DNA of 64,000 nt, from NCBI RefSeq assembly GCF_000576425.1, contig NZ_KK069995.1, positions 1 to 64,000 on the forward strand. The letters are read 5' to 3'. Below the pieces are notes generated by a model. That model saw only the letters and a list, made by a program, of their open reading frames with translations. It was not told the DNA's origin and did not search any database. The translations under genes were made by a program, and so were the position numbers. Positions 33,851 to 43,088 of the stretch are shown here, piece after piece; positions within the stretch are counted from its first letter, which is position 1; every line of letters begins with the position of its first letter. This DNA is from Brachybacterium phenoliresistens. Lineage in GTDB: Bacteria > Actinomycetota > Actinomycetes > Actinomycetales > Dermabacteraceae.

Positions 33851-35206
33851 TCAGGCGGCCGGGTGGAGGCGCTGCCCGCGCCGCCACACCGCCGCCGTCA
33901 TGGGCATGCCCGGCCGGTAGGCCAGGTGGATCGCCGCCGGGGCGGCCAGCAGGTGCACGTCGGCGCGGGCGCCGACGGCCAGGTGGCCGACGTCCGCGCG
34001 GCGCAGGGCGAGCGCCCCGCCGCGGGTGGCGGCGCGGATCGCCTCGGCGAGGCTGAGGCGCATCTGCAGCACGGCGGTGGCCACGCAGAAGCTCATGGAG
34101 CTGGTGTAGCTGGTGCCGGGGTTGCAGTTGCTGGCCAGGGCCACGACGGCGCCCGCGTCCAGCAGGGCCCGGGCGGGGGCGAGCGGGGCGCGGGTGGACA
34201 GGTCGCAGGCCGGCAGGACTGTCGCGACCGTGGGGCCGGCGTCCATGGCGAGCCGGCCGTCGGCGTCCTCGCGCACCGGGAGGGCGGCGGTCGCGGCGAG
34301 CGCGTCGACGTCCTCGGCGGACATGTGGTTGAGGTGGTCCACGCTCGCGGCGCCCAGCTCGACGGCGAGGGCCACTCCCCCGCTGCGGGCCAGCTGGTGG
34401 CCGTGCACGCGCAGGCCCAGGCCCGCCGCGCGGGCGGCGCGGAGCACCCGGCGGGACTGCGCGACGTCGAAGGCGCCGTCCTCGCAGAAGACATCGGCCC
34501 AGCGCAGGAGGTCGCCGGCCTGCTCGCGGACGGCCTCGAGCATCGGCCCGGCGGCGAGGTCCACGTATGCGCCGGCGCCGGGGCGGCCGTGCGCGCCGTC
34601 GAACTCGCGCGGCACCAGGTGGGCTCCGAGGTAGGTGGCCTCGTCCAGGGTGCCGTCGGCGACGAGGCGGGCGGCGAGCGCGGCGGAGCGGGCCTCGTCC
34701 TCGAGGGTGAGGCCGTATCCGGTCTTCGTCTCCAGGCAGGTGGTGCCGCCGGCGACGGCCTCGGCGATGCGGGCGCGGACCAGCTGCTCGAGGCGGTCGC
34801 CGCCGGAGGCGTCCAGGGCCGCCCGGGTGGCGTCGGTGGTGACCTGGATGCCGCCGGCGGCGTAGGCGCGGCCGGCCATGCGGGCCTCGAACTCGGCGGA
34901 GCGGTCGCCGTCGAAGATGAGGTGGGAGTGGGAGTCGACCCAGCCGGGCAGCACGGCGCGGCCGGCGGCGTCCACCCGCTCATCGGCGGCGGGAGCGTCG
35001 GCGGCCGGGCCGTACCAGGCCACGCGCCCGCCCTCGAGGACCAGGGCGGCGTCGTGCAGCACCTGCCGCTCGGGGGCGTCGTCCAGGGCCGGGTCCAGCG
35101 TCCACAGCTCGCCGATGTCGGTGATCAGCGTGCTCGCGGGGGATGCGGCGGCGGCCGCAGGAGCCGGATGGGCTCCCGCGGCCGCCGCGTGCGGGGCGCT
35201 CGTCAT
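33851..35206 (-). CDS. hutI: imidazolonepropionase
   Basis: Third hut step: metal-dependent hydrolysis of 4-imidazolone-5-propionate to N-formimino-L-glutamate. 451 residues of the amidohydrolase fold. Metal and substrate residues: [10 protein letters not shown] (the HxH), [27 protein letters not shown] and [14 protein letters not shown]. The first 25 residues are an Ala/Pro-rich extension. ATG overlaps the hutU stop by 4 bp (35203-35206), so hutU and hutI are translationally coupled. Confidence 0.96.
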   Translation of the reverse strand: MTSAPHAAAAGAHPAPAAAAASPASTLITDIGELWTLDPALDDAPERQVLHDAALVLEGGRVAWYGPAADAPAADERVDAAGRAVLPGWVDSHSHLIFDGDRSAEFEARMAGRAYAAGGIQVTTDATRAALDASGGDRLEQLVRARIAEAVAGGTTCLETKTGYGLTLEDEARSAALAARLVADGTLDEATYLGAHLVPREFDGAHGRPGAGAYVDLAAGPMLEAVREQAGDLLRWADVFCEDGAFDVAQSRRVLRAARAAGLGLRVHGHQLARSGGVALAVELGAASVDHLNHMSAEDVDALAATAALPVREDADGRLAMDAGPTVATVLPACDLSTRAPLAPARALLDAGAVVALASNCNPGTSYTSSMSFCVATAVLQMRLSLAEAIRAATRGGALALRRADVGHLAVGARADVHLLAAPAAIHLAYRPGMPMTAAVWRRGQRLHPAA

Positions 35207-36897
35207 GCGCCCTGACCGTCGCGCAGGGTGGGCGCGACGGGGATCCGGACGCCGCGCTCGCGCGCGACCTCATCGGCCCGGGAGTAGCCGGCGTCGACGT
35301 GACGGATCACGCCCATGCCCGGGTCGTTGGTGAGCAGGCGCTCGAGCTTGCGGGCCGCGAGCTCGGTGCCGTCGGCGAGACCCACCTGGCCGGCGTGGAT
35401 CGAGCGACCGATGCCGACGCCGCCGCCGTGGTGGATGGACACCCAGGTCGCGCCGGAGGAGGTCGCGGTGAGGGCGTTCAGCAGCGGCCAGTCGGCGATC
35501 GCGTCGGAGCCGTCGAGCATCGCCTCGGTCTCGCGGTAGGGCGAGGCCACGGAGCCGGAGTCGAGGTGGTCGCGGCCGATGACGATGGGGGCCTTGACCT
35601 TGCCCTCGGCGACGAGGCGGTTGAACAGCAGGCCGGCCTGGTGGCGCTCGCCGTAGCCGAGCCAGCAGATGCGGGCGGGCAGGCCCTCGAACTCGACGTG
35701 CTCGCCGGCGGCGTCCAGCCAGCGGTGCAGGTGCTCGTTCTCGGGGAAGAGCTCCTTCAGCGCGGCGTCGGTGACGGCGATGTCCTCCGGGTCGCCCGAC
35801 AGCGCGACCCAGCGGAACGGGCCGAGGCCCTCGCAGAACAGGGGGCGGATGTAGGCGGGCACGAAGCCGGGGAACGCGAAGGCGCGCTCGTAGCCGGCGT
35901 GGCGGGCCTCGTCGCGGATCGAGTTGCCGTAGTCGAAGACCTCGGCGCCCTCGTCCTGGAACTCGACCATGGCGCGGACCTGCGCGGCCATGGACTCGCG
36001 GGACTTCTTGGTGAAGCCCTCGGCGTCGGCCTCCGCCTCGGCGTGCCAGTCCTCCATGGTGTGCTCGAGCGGGAGGTAGGACAGCGGGTCGTGGGCGCTG
36101 GTCTGGTCGGTGACGACGTCGATGCGGATGTCGCCGGCGCGGTGGCGCTCCAGCAGCGCCGGGAAGACCTCGGCGGCGTTGCCGACGATGCCGATGGAGA
36201 CGGCGCGGCCCTCCTCCTTGGCGGCGTTGGCGCGGGTGATCGCGTCCTCGAGGTCCTCGGCGATCTCGGTGAGGTAGCGCTTGGCGACGCGGCGCTCGAG
36301 GCGGGTGCGGTCCACGTCCGCGATGAGGCAGACGCCGTCGTTGAGGGTGACGGCCAGGGGCTGGGCGCCGCCCATGCCGCCGCAGCCGCCGGTGAGGGTG
36401 ATGGTGCCCTTCAGGGTGCCGCCGAAGCGCTTGCGGGCCACGGCCGCGAAGGTCTCGAAGGTGCCCTGGAGGATGCCCTGGGTGGCGATGTAGATCCAGG
36501 AGCCGGCGGTCATCTGCCCATACATGGTCAGACCCTCGGCCTCGAGCTTGCGGAACTCGGGCCAGGTCGCCCAGTCGCCGACGAGGTTGGAGTTGGCGAT
36601 GAGCACGCGCGGCGCCCACTCGTTCGTGCGCAGCACGCCGACGGGCTTGCCGGACTGCACCAGCAGCGTCTCGTCGTCCTCGAGGTCCTGCAGGGTCTCG
36701 ACGATCGCGTCGAAGGCCTCCCAGGAGCGGGCGGCGCGGCCGGTGCCGCCGTAGACGACGAGGTCGTCGGGGCGCTCGGCGACCTCGGGGTCGAGGTTGT
36801 TCATGAGCATGCGCAGCGGCGCCTCGGTCTGCCAGGACTTGGCGCTGAGGTCGGTGCCGCGCGCGGCGCGGACGGGGCGGGCTCCGGGGAGGGTCAT
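35203..36897 (-). CDS. hutU: urocanate hydratase
   Basis: Second hut step: adds water to urocanate using tightly bound NAD+ as electrophile. 564 residues. The NAD-binding glycine segment is [17 protein letters not shown]; the conserved active-site region contains [17 protein letters not shown] and FCEGLG with the characteristic Cys. ATG at 36895-36897 has AGGAG upstream with normal spacing. The HutR-type operator at 37007-37022 lies 110 bp upstream. First gene of the hutU-hutI unit. Confidence 0.97.
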   Translation of the reverse strand: MTLPGARPVRAARGTDLSAKSWQTEAPLRMLMNNLDPEVAERPDDLVVYGGTGRAARSWEAFDAIVETLQDLEDDETLLVQSGKPVGVLRTNEWAPRVLIANSNLVGDWATWPEFRKLEAEGLTMYGQMTAGSWIYIATQGILQGTFETFAAVARKRFGGTLKGTITLTGGCGGMGGAQPLAVTLNDGVCLIADVDRTRLERRVAKRYLTEIAEDLEDAITRANAAKEEGRAVSIGIVGNAAEVFPALLERHRAGDIRIDVVTDQTSAHDPLSYLPLEHTMEDWHAEAEADAEGFTKKSRESMAAQVRAMVEFQDEGAEVFDYGNSIRDEARHAGYERAFAFPGFVPAYIRPLFCEGLGPFRWVALSGDPEDIAVTDAALKELFPENEHLHRWLDAAGEHVEFEGLPARICWLGYGERHQAGLLFNRLVAEGKVKAPIVIGRDHLDSGSVASPYRETEAMLDGSDAIADWPLLNALTATSSGATWVSIHHGGGVGIGRSIHAGQVGLADGTELAARKLERLLTNDPGMGVIRHVDAGYSRADEVARERGVRIPVAPTLRDGQGA

Positions 36898-37006
36898 CGA
36901 GGGCTCCTGCTCTGCTGGGGTGGTCCGTCGCGCTCGGCCATGACCGCGACGTGATGCCAGGACACCACGCCCGTCCGCCGCGGGGAACGGGCCCCCGCGC
37001 ATCGGC

Positions 37007-37022
37007 GTCCGGGATACCGGAC
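37007..37022 (-). promoter_or_regulatory. hut operator at hutU (GTCCGG-GATA-CCGGAC)
   Basis: Perfect 6-bp arms around GATA, embedded in a longer imperfect palindrome (GCGCATCGG ... CGATGCGC, about 36999-37029). Same motif as at hutH and hutG. Also close to the end of the alpha/beta hydrolase gene. Confidence 0.75.
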
Positions 37023-37045
37023 GATGCGCAGACCGGACGATGCGC

Positions 37046-37894
37046 TCAGTCGCGCGTGCGGGCGGAGACCACGATCTCGGCGAGGATCTCGCGCATCTGC
37101 TCGGGCTGCTCGACCCACGGCAGGTGCCCGGCGCCGGTGACGGCGCGCTTGCGGGGAGCTCGGGCGTGGGCGGCGAGCGCCATCACGGGGCCGACGGGCC
37201 GCGGGTCGGCGGTGCCGTGGATGAAGGTGATGGGGCAGCGCGCGGCGGTGGCCCAGGTGATCTGGTCCATGTCGTCGAAGGCCATGAGGGAGCGGTTGGC
37301 CGCGAGGTTGATGGCGTGCGGGCTGGAGGCCATCGGCAGCGCCAGGTCGTAGCCGGCGGCCGGGTCGGCGTAGTCGGCCGCCCACTGGATGCGGCGCCAC
37401 TCCGTCTCCTCCTCGCGGGTGCGCTCCCGGGCGTCGAGGGCGGCGAGCCGCTGCGCCCAGGGCTCCAGGCGCCGGGCCCGCTCGGGCCGGTAGGCGCTGC
37501 GCCAGTCGCCGATGCCGACCCCGTCGAGGTACCCCAGGCCGATCACCCGACTCGGGTGCGCGCCGGCGTAGGCGAGGGCGAGGGTCGCCCCGAAGGAATG
37601 GCCCACCAGCACCACGTGCTCATGCCCGAAGGCGATGCGCAGCTCCTCGAGGTCGGCGACGGAGCGTTCGAGGGTGAGATCCGCCGGCGTCTCGGGCGCA
37701 GCGGTGGAGTCCCCGCATCCGCGCTGGTCGTAGCGGTGCACCGTGCATCGGCCGGAGAGCAGCTCGCCGAGCGGTGCCAGGTAGTCCCACAGGCCGGGGC
37801 CGCCGTGCACGAGGATCACGGCGGGGGCGCCCGCCGGGCCGGGCACGGTCCGCGTCGCCAGGCGTGCGCCGTCGCTCATCTCCACGAAGTCCAC
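37046..37894 (-). CDS. alpha/beta hydrolase (proline iminopeptidase-like)
   Basis: 282 residues. HGGPG oxyanion loop near residue 30, nucleophile in [14 protein letters not shown], likely acid Asp in [12 protein letters not shown] and catalytic His in [14 protein letters not shown]. Relatives include proline iminopeptidases and lactonases; substrate unknown. The start is GTG at 37894: TAGCGT lies exactly 7 nt upstream (37902-37907), a leaderless layout; an internal ATG at 37879 would be shorter. Lies between hutU and the IclR gene, but nothing shows it belongs to the pathway. Confidence 0.88.
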   Translation of the reverse strand: MDFVEMSDGARLATRTVPGPAGAPAVILVHGGPGLWDYLAPLGELLSGRCTVHRYDQRGCGDSTAAPETPADLTLERSVADLEELRIAFGHEHVVLVGHSFGATLALAYAGAHPSRVIGLGYLDGVGIGDWRSAYRPERARRLEPWAQRLAALDARERTREEETEWRRIQWAADYADPAAGYDLALPMASSPHAINLAANRSLMAFDDMDQITWATAARCPITFIHGTADPRPVGPVMALAAHARAPRKRAVTGAGHLPWVEQPEQMREILAEIVVSARTRD

Positions 37895-37969
37895 CCGCTC
37901 GACGCTACCGCAGCGCGCCCCGCGGATCCGCCCGTCTGCGGTCGGATCCGCCCGCCTCCCCGGGGCCGC

Positions 37970-38734
37970 TCAGCGGAGGGCGCGGGTGATCTCGGCGGCG
38001 ACCTCGCGCACGGCGCGGGCGCAGCGCTCGGCGAGCTCGGGGGTCGAGCCGACCTCGGACCAGGTCAGCGCCACCCCGGCGACGGGCCACCCGGCGCGGT
38101 CCACGACCGCCGCGGCGACGGAGGCGAAGCCCTCGGTGACCTCGCCGTCCTCCCAGGCCACGCCCTCGCGGCGCACCCGGGCGAGCTCGGCCACGAGGTC
38201 CGCGCGGGAGGTCACCGAGGGCGCCTCGGTGCGGCGCTCGAACGGGGTGCGCGAGGGGTAGAGGCTGCGCAGCTGGACCGGGGTGAGCACGGCGAGCATC
38301 GCCCGACCGCTCGCGGTGAGGTGCGCGGGCAGGCGCACGCCCGCATCGGTCACGAGGCTGGGGCGCATGCGGGCGCGCTCCTCGACGAGGTACAGCGCAT
38401 CGCGCCCGTGCAGCACGGCGAGATGCCCGGACTCTCCGACGGCGTCGACCATCCGGGCGATCGCCCGGCGGCCGATCCGCGCCAGGGGGTCGTGGCGGGC
38501 GTAGCCGGCGGCGAGCTCGTAGGCCGCCGGGCCCAGCGCGTAGCGGCGCTCCTCGGGCAGGTGCAGGGCGTAGCCGTGGGCGACCAGGGTCGCCAGCAGG
38601 TCGTACACGCTCGAGCGGGGCAGCTCGAGGGCCTCGGCGATGCGGGCCGCGGCGACCGGGGCGCGCTGCGCGGCGAGGAAGGTGAGCAGGCGCAGCGTGG
38701 CATCGGCCGCGGGGACCTTCGCCCGCCCGCTCAT
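37970..38734 (-). CDS. IclR-family regulator, probable HutR
   Basis: 254 residues. N-terminal winged helix: LRLLTFLAAQRAPVAAARIAEALELPRSSVYDLLATLVAHGYALHL; C-terminal effector domain: GRRAIARMVDAVGESGHLAVLHGRDALYLVEE and ASGRAMLAVLTP. In Corynebacterium an IclR-type HutR activates hut genes through a TCTGwwATwCCAGA site; this window has a very similar site at three hut promoters, so HutR is the natural candidate, with urocanate or histidine as possible ligand (inference). ATG overlaps the MarR stop by 4 bp, so MarR and IclR are coexpressed. Confidence 0.85.
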   Translation of the reverse strand: MSGRAKVPAADATLRLLTFLAAQRAPVAAARIAEALELPRSSVYDLLATLVAHGYALHLPEERRYALGPAAYELAAGYARHDPLARIGRRAIARMVDAVGESGHLAVLHGRDALYLVEERARMRPSLVTDAGVRLPAHLTASGRAMLAVLTPVQLRSLYPSRTPFERRTEAPSVTSRADLVAELARVRREGVAWEDGEVTEGFASVAAAVVDRAGWPVAGVALTWSEVGSTPELAERCARAVREVAAEITRALR

Positions 38735-39207
38735 GGCGCGGACCCCTCGTCGCGGTCGAGGAGCCGGACGGCCCGGGCGAGGACCTCGCGGTCCGCGGCG
38801 GTGAGGTCCGGGAGGCGGGCGGCGAGCTCGCGGCCCCAGTGGGCGCGGATCGCGCGGCTGGACTCGCGGGCGCGGTCGGTCGGGGCGAGGTGGACGCTGC
38901 GGGAGTCGGCGGGATCGGCCTCGCGGGTGAGCATCCCCTTGGCGACGAGTCCCCGCACCGCAGCGGAGAGGTTCGAGCGGCGCAGGCCCACGCCCTCGGC
39001 CGTGCTGCTGGGCGTGGCGCCGGGATGGCGGTCCACCCAGCGCAGCACCATCACCTCGGTGCCGGTCAGAGGGACCACGTCGTCCCGTTCGTGGACGCCG
39101 TGCTGCAGCGCCCGGGCGAGGGTCACGACGGCGTCGCCGAGCTGGGCGAGCAGGGGATCGTCGGGATCCTGCGCGTCCGAGGGCGGCGTCGACGTCGGGG
39201 AGGTCAC
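38731..39207 (-). CDS. MarR-family transcriptional regulator
   Basis: 158 residues with the MarR winged helix: VVPLTGTEVMVLRWVDRHPGATPSSTAEGVGLRRSNLSAAVRGLVAKGMLTREADPADSRSVHLAPT, including the wing DxRS. GTG start at 39207 follows TAGGAT by 6 nt (39214-39219), a leaderless layout. It is divergent from an MFS pump and a perfect dyad (39236-39251) sits between them, so it probably represses both. Coupled to the IclR gene by a 4-bp overlap. Confidence 0.9.
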   Translation of the reverse strand: MTSPTSTPPSDAQDPDDPLLAQLGDAVVTLARALQHGVHERDDVVPLTGTEVMVLRWVDRHPGATPSSTAEGVGLRRSNLSAAVRGLVAKGMLTREADPADSRSVHLAPTDRARESSRAIRAHWGRELAARLPDLTAADREVLARAVRLLDRDEGSAP

Positions 39208-39235
39208 GCACGGATCCTATCGACACGCCGCTTTC

Positions 39236-39251
39236 GTTATGTTTGCATAAC
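39236..39251. promoter_or_regulatory. MarR-type operator GTTATG-TTTG-CATAAC
   Basis: Perfect 6-bp inverted repeat, A/T-rich in a high-G+C region, 4 bp before the MFS start codon and overlapping the expected -35 of the divergent marR promoter. Binding would block both transcripts. Confidence 0.75.
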
Positions 39252-39255
39252 CATC

Positions 39256-40479
39256 ATGAGCATCCCCGCCTCCCCCACGACCGCTGCGCCCGACGCGGAC
39301 CTCCGCTCCCCCGTCACCGTGCCCCTGCTGCTCGTGCTGGGCCTGCTGAGCGCCGTCGCCCCGCTGGCGACCGACCTCTACCTGCCCGCCTTCCCCGCCA
39401 TGGCCGCGGACCTCGGCACCGGCTCCACGCAGGTGCAGCTGACGCTGACCGCCTTCCTCGCCGGCCTGACCCTCGGTCAGCTCGCCTTCGGGCCGCTCTC
39501 GGACCGCCTGGGTCGCCGCGGCCCGCTGCTGGTCGGCGCGGTCCTGTTCGTGCTGGCATCGGCCGCCGCCGCCCTCGCACCGAGCATCGGCGTGCTCATC
39601 GCCGCCCGCATGCTGCAGGGCCTCGCCGGGGCCGCCGGGATGGTCATCGGCCGCGCGATGATCTCCGACCTCGCGCACGGCCCCGCCGCGGCGCGGGCCT
39701 TCAGCCTGATGATGATCGTCGGCGGCGTCGCCCCGGTGATCGCGCCCGTCGCCGGCGGCGCGCTCACCGGCCCGCTGGGCTGGCGCGGCCTGCTCGGCAT
39801 CATCCTGGTCCTCGCGATCGTCATGGTCGTCTCCGTCCTCGCGCTGACCCGCGAGACCCTCTCCCCGGCGCGCCGCGCCGAGCTCGCCGCCGAGCGCCGC
39901 TCCCGCCGGGCCGCCCCCGGGCCGCTCTCCTCGCGCACGTTCGTGGGCCGCACCGTGACCTTCGGCTTCGCCTTCGCGGTGATGATGGCGTACATCTCCG
40001 CCTCGCCGTTCCTCTACCAGGAGCTGATGGGCTTCGGCGCGGGCGGCTACGGCATCGCCTTCGGCGTGAACGCCCTGGCGCTCATGGTCGTCAGCGCCGT
40101 CTCCGCGCAGCGGGCGGCGACGGTCGCGCCCGAGCGCATGCTGCGGACCGGCGTGGCGGCCGCGGGCGTCTCCGTCCTCGCCGCCCTGGTCCTCGCCGCG
40201 GCCGGAGCCCCCGCGATCTGGCTGATGCTGCCGATCTTCACGACCGTCGGCGCGATGGGGCTGATCTTCGGCAACGCCACCGCGCTCGCGCTGGGCGCCG
40301 TGCCGCAGGCCGCCGGGACCGCCTCGGCGCTGCTGGGCGCGCTGCAGTTCGGCCTCGGCGCACTGGTCTCGCCGCTGGTCAGCCTCGGCGGGGGCGTCAG
40401 CGCCCTGCCCATGGTCCTGGTCATGACCTGCTGCATCGCGATCTCCGCGGGCGGGCTGCTGATCGCCCGGGAGGGCTGA
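39256..40479 (+). CDS. Bcr/CflA-type MFS multidrug efflux transporter
   Basis: 407-residue 12-helix transporter. It shows the DHA1 Bcr/CflA opening (LGLLSAVAPLATDLYLPAFPAMAADL), motif A GPLSDRLGRRGPLL between helices 2 and 3, and motif C-like GGVAPVIAPVAGG. Exports small drugs or amino-acid derivatives by proton antiport. There is no Shine-Dalgarno sequence before the ATG at 39256; the operator occupies that place, so translation is probably leaderless or nearly so. Regulated by the divergent MarR protein. Confidence 0.9.
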   Translation: MSIPASPTTAAPDADLRSPVTVPLLLVLGLLSAVAPLATDLYLPAFPAMAADLGTGSTQVQLTLTAFLAGLTLGQLAFGPLSDRLGRRGPLLVGAVLFVLASAAAALAPSIGVLIAARMLQGLAGAAGMVIGRAMISDLAHGPAAARAFSLMMIVGGVAPVIAPVAGGALTGPLGWRGLLGIILVLAIVMVVSVLALTRETLSPARRAELAAERRSRRAAPGPLSSRTFVGRTVTFGFAFAVMMAYISASPFLYQELMGFGAGGYGIAFGVNALALMVVSAVSAQRAATVAPERMLRTGVAAAGVSVLAALVLAAAGAPAIWLMLPIFTTVGAMGLIFGNATALALGAVPQAAGTASALLGALQFGLGALVSPLVSLGGGVSALPMVLVMTCCIAISAGGLLIAREG

Positions 40480-40484
40480 GCTCA

Positions 40485-40512
40485 CCCGCTGTCCGGAGCA
40501 CCGGACAGCGGG
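40485..40512 (+). promoter_or_regulatory. hut operator at hutG within a 12-bp-arm hairpin
   Basis: CCCGCTGTCCGG and CCGGACAGCGGG pair perfectly around AGCA. The inner GTCCGG-N4-CCGGAC (40491-40506) equals the hutH and hutU operators. The longer stem lies 6 bp after the MFS stop, so it may also terminate that gene. TAGGGT at 40548-40553 is the likely hutG -10, placing the operator centre about 61 bp upstream of the start of transcription, as at hutH. Confidence 0.75.
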
Positions 40513-40588
40513 CCTGCCTCGCGCCCCGATCGGGGAGAGTGGAGCCGTAGGGTCCGATGCAGACCCGCCCGCTCCTCGGAGGTGCCCC

Positions 40589-41563
40589 ATGACCGCTCCC
40601 GCCCCTGCCGCCTGGACCGGCCGCCACGACGGCGACGGCCCCGAGCATGCTCGCTGGCACCAGGTGGTGCGCCCCGCCGGGGAGGCCGATGCCTCCGCCG
40701 CGCACCTGGCCCTGCTGGGCTTCCGCTCCGATGAGGGCGTGCGCCGCAACCGCGGCCGGGTCGGGGCGGCCGATGCCCCCGCCGCGCTGCGCCGCGCCCT
40801 GGCGCCGATGGCGCTGCACGGCCCGCTCGCCCGCGGCGAGGTCGGCATCCACGACCTCGGCGACGCCGTCACCGTGGGCACGGACCTCGAGCGCGGGCAG
40901 GCCGAGGCCGGGGCGCTGATCGCCGAGGCCCTCGACCGTCCCGGCAGCGCGCTGGGCGTGGTCCTCGGCGGCGGGCACGAGACCGCCTGGGCCTCCTACC
41001 AGGGGCTGGTCGCCTCGCAGTCCCTGTCCGGGAAGCGCTGGGGGGTGCTGAACCTCGATGCGCACTTCGACCTGCGCGAGGAGCCGCGCCCCACCTCCGG
41101 CACGCCCTTCGCGCAGATGGCGGCGGCGGAGGCCGCGGCCGGCCGCGAGCTCGCCTACCTGGTGCTCGGGATCGCCGAGCCCTCCAACACGGGAGTCCTG
41201 TTCGAGCGCGCCCGACGCCTGGGCGTGCGCTGGTGGACGGACGTGGAGTGCATCGAGGCGGGCGCCGCGGGGATCCGCGCCGTCGTCGAGGAGTTCGCCG
41301 CGGACCTCGAGGTGCTGTACCTGACCATCGACCTGGACGTGCTGCCCGCCGCGGCCGCCCCCGGGGTCTCCGCCCCCGCGGCCTACGGGGTGCCCGTGCC
41401 GCTGATCGAGGCGGCCGTGCGCGCCGCCGCCGGCACCGGGAAGCTGGGCCTGCTGGACGTGGTCGAGCTGAACCCGCAGCTGGACGTCGATTCCCGCACC
41501 GCCCGCACCGCCGCCCGGCTCATCGACACGGCCGCCCGGGTCGCTCTGGGCGCCGGGGCCTGA
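40589..41563 (+). CDS. hutG: formimidoylglutamase (ureohydrolase family)
   Basis: Last hut step: hydrolyses N-formimino-L-glutamate to glutamate and formamide with a binuclear Mn centre. 324 residues. Metal ligand segments of the arginase fold are visible: VVLGGGHETAWASY, GVLNLDAHFDLRE and LTIDLDVLPAAAAPGVSAPA. The C-terminal LGLLDVVELNPQLDVDSRTARTAARLI is standard. ATG has GGAGGTG upstream. A 77-bp near-copy of its 3' part (41429-41505) reappears at 46002-46078. Confidence 0.92.
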   Translation: MTAPAPAAWTGRHDGDGPEHARWHQVVRPAGEADASAAHLALLGFRSDEGVRRNRGRVGAADAPAALRRALAPMALHGPLARGEVGIHDLGDAVTVGTDLERGQAEAGALIAEALDRPGSALGVVLGGGHETAWASYQGLVASQSLSGKRWGVLNLDAHFDLREEPRPTSGTPFAQMAAAEAAAGRELAYLVLGIAEPSNTGVLFERARRLGVRWWTDVECIEAGAAGIRAVVEEFAADLEVLYLTIDLDVLPAAAAPGVSAPAAYGVPVPLIEAAVRAAAGTGKLGLLDVVELNPQLDVDSRTARTAARLIDTAARVALGAGA

Positions 41564-41613
41564 TCGACCCTCCGGACCGAGCGGGCACCGCGTGGAGCGG
41601 CTTCGACACCACG

Positions 41614-41650
41614 CTTGACCTTCTCATCGGTGTCAGGGTTGCAGGATGGG
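41614..41650 (+). promoter_or_regulatory. MerR-type promoter of the monooxygenase unit
   Basis: CTTGACCTTCTCA at 41614-41626 gives a TTGACC -35 (41615-41620), with CAGG and GATG further downstream at the same distances as in the promoter of the flavin reductase gene (45401-45437). Long spacers of this type are used by MerR-family activators; a MerR gene lies in the block. Confidence 0.5.
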
Positions 41651-41682
41651 CGTTCATCGACCCTGCGCGAAGGAGAACGCCC

Positions 41683-43026
41683 ATGACCGCCCACCAGATC
41701 GTGCTCGGCCTCGCCATCACCGACGGCTACGGTGCCCTGCACGGATCCTGGCGTGCCCCCCACGTCCCGGCGGACGCCTACGCCGACATCGAGGCCACCA
41801 TCCGCCATGCTCGGGCCGCCGAGCGCGGGAAGTTCGCGTTCCTGTTCACCCCGGATTTCCCTGCTGTGCGCGGGGACATCGAGGGGGACACCCTCAGCAA
41901 CGTCATGGACCCGATCGTGTCGCTGACCGCGATCGCCCGCGCGACCGAGCGCATCGGCTTCGTGGCGACCGGCTCGACCACCTTCCGGGAGCCCTTCAAC
42001 CAGGCGCGGCAGTTCAAGGCGCTCGACGTGATCAGCCACGGCCGCGCCGGCTGGAACGCGGTCACCACCAGCGACCCCGCCGTCGCGGCCAACTACGGCC
42101 GGCCCGTCGCCGATCGACAGGAGCGCTACCAGCGCGCGCACGAGGCCATCCAGATCACCCAGGCGCTCTGGGGCAGCTGGGAGAAGGACGCCTGGATCAG
42201 GGACAAGGACGCCGGTCGCTTCCTGGACCCGGAGAAGCTGCGGCCCATCAACCTCGGCGGCGAGCACGTCGCATCCCGCGGCCCGCTGGCGATCCCTCCG
42301 TCCGAGCAGGGACAGCCGGTGATCTTCACCTCCGGCGGGCCCAGCCCCCACCTCCTCACGATCGCGGGGCGCTATGCCAGCGGGTTCATCACCGAGGTCT
42401 GGACCATCGAGGAGGCCCGCGCCCAGCGCCGCATGATCCGCGAGGCCGCCCGCGACGCCGGGCGCGACCCCGACGAGATCAAGTACATCGTCGGCCTCAT
42501 GACGACGGTCGCCCCGACCGTGCGCGAGGGCCTGGACCGCCGGATCGCTCTGAGCGGGGGCATCATCGAGGCGCGGCTGCCGCATCTGAACGCCATGCTG
42601 GGCCTGCGGCTGCGCCCGGAGCAGATCGACGACCCGCTCACGCCGGAGGTCCTCGCCGCCGCCCACTCTTCCCCCGCGGATCCCCGATCGGGCATCGCCC
42701 TCGCCGTCGCCCGCGAGGGCTGGTCGCCGCGGGACGTGCTCGCGCACGGGGTGATCGACTACCACCCCACGGTCGTCGGCCCGGGTGAGCGGCACGCGGA
42801 CCACATGCAGGAATGGTTCGAGGCGGGGGCCGCCGACGGCTTCTGGATCTCCCCGGACATCTACGAGGACGGCGTCGACGCCTTCGTCGACGAGGTCGTC
42901 CCGCTGCTCCAGGAGAGGGGCATCTACCCGAGCGAGTACCCCGGCACCACGCTCCGGGAGAACCTCGGCGTGCCCGCCCAGTACGGCCTGGACCCCCGGA
43001 TCGGGGACGGAGGCGGCGCACGGTGA
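41683..43026 (+). CDS. FMN-dependent monooxygenase of the NtaA/SnaA/DszA (bacterial luciferase-like) family
   Basis: 447 residues, the normal size of the NtaA/DszA/SoxA subgroup. Recognisable parts are HARAAERGKFAFLFTPDF, SLTAIARATERIGFVATGSTTFREPFNQARQFKALDVISHGRAGWNAVTT (the core TIM-barrel signature), HEAIQITQALWGSWEKDAW and GQPVIFTSGGPSPHLLTIAGRYASGFITEVW. Such enzymes oxidise organic sulfur, nitrogen or chelator compounds using FMNH2 supplied by a separate reductase; one is encoded at 45441. AAGGAGAAC precedes the ATG. Substrate unknown. First gene of the island after hutG, cotranscribed with the next oxidoreductase. Confidence 0.92.
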   Translation: MTAHQIVLGLAITDGYGALHGSWRAPHVPADAYADIEATIRHARAAERGKFAFLFTPDFPAVRGDIEGDTLSNVMDPIVSLTAIARATERIGFVATGSTTFREPFNQARQFKALDVISHGRAGWNAVTTSDPAVAANYGRPVADRQERYQRAHEAIQITQALWGSWEKDAWIRDKDAGRFLDPEKLRPINLGGEHVASRGPLAIPPSEQGQPVIFTSGGPSPHLLTIAGRYASGFITEVWTIEEARAQRRMIREAARDAGRDPDEIKYIVGLMTTVAPTVREGLDRRIALSGGIIEARLPHLNAMLGLRLRPEQIDDPLTPEVLAAAHSSPADPRSGIALAVAREGWSPRDVLAHGVIDYHPTVVGPGERHADHMQEWFEAGAADGFWISPDIYEDGVDAFVDEVVPLLQERGIYPSEYPGTTLRENLGVPAQYGLDPRIGDGGGAR

Positions 43027-43088
43027 CCCCGACAGCACTTGTCTCCGCGGAGACGGGACACGAGAAGACGAGGAACGAGGAGACGGAG

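Noticed and set aside
40485-40512. Simple intrinsic terminator after the MFS gene
   Set aside because: The stem may help terminate, but its inner part is identical to the hut operators at two other promoters, so a regulatory role is the better primary call.
41683-43026. Bioluminescence (lux) system
   Set aside because: The luciferase-like fold here is the NtaA/DszA monooxygenase subgroup; no luxB, luxC/D/E partners exist.
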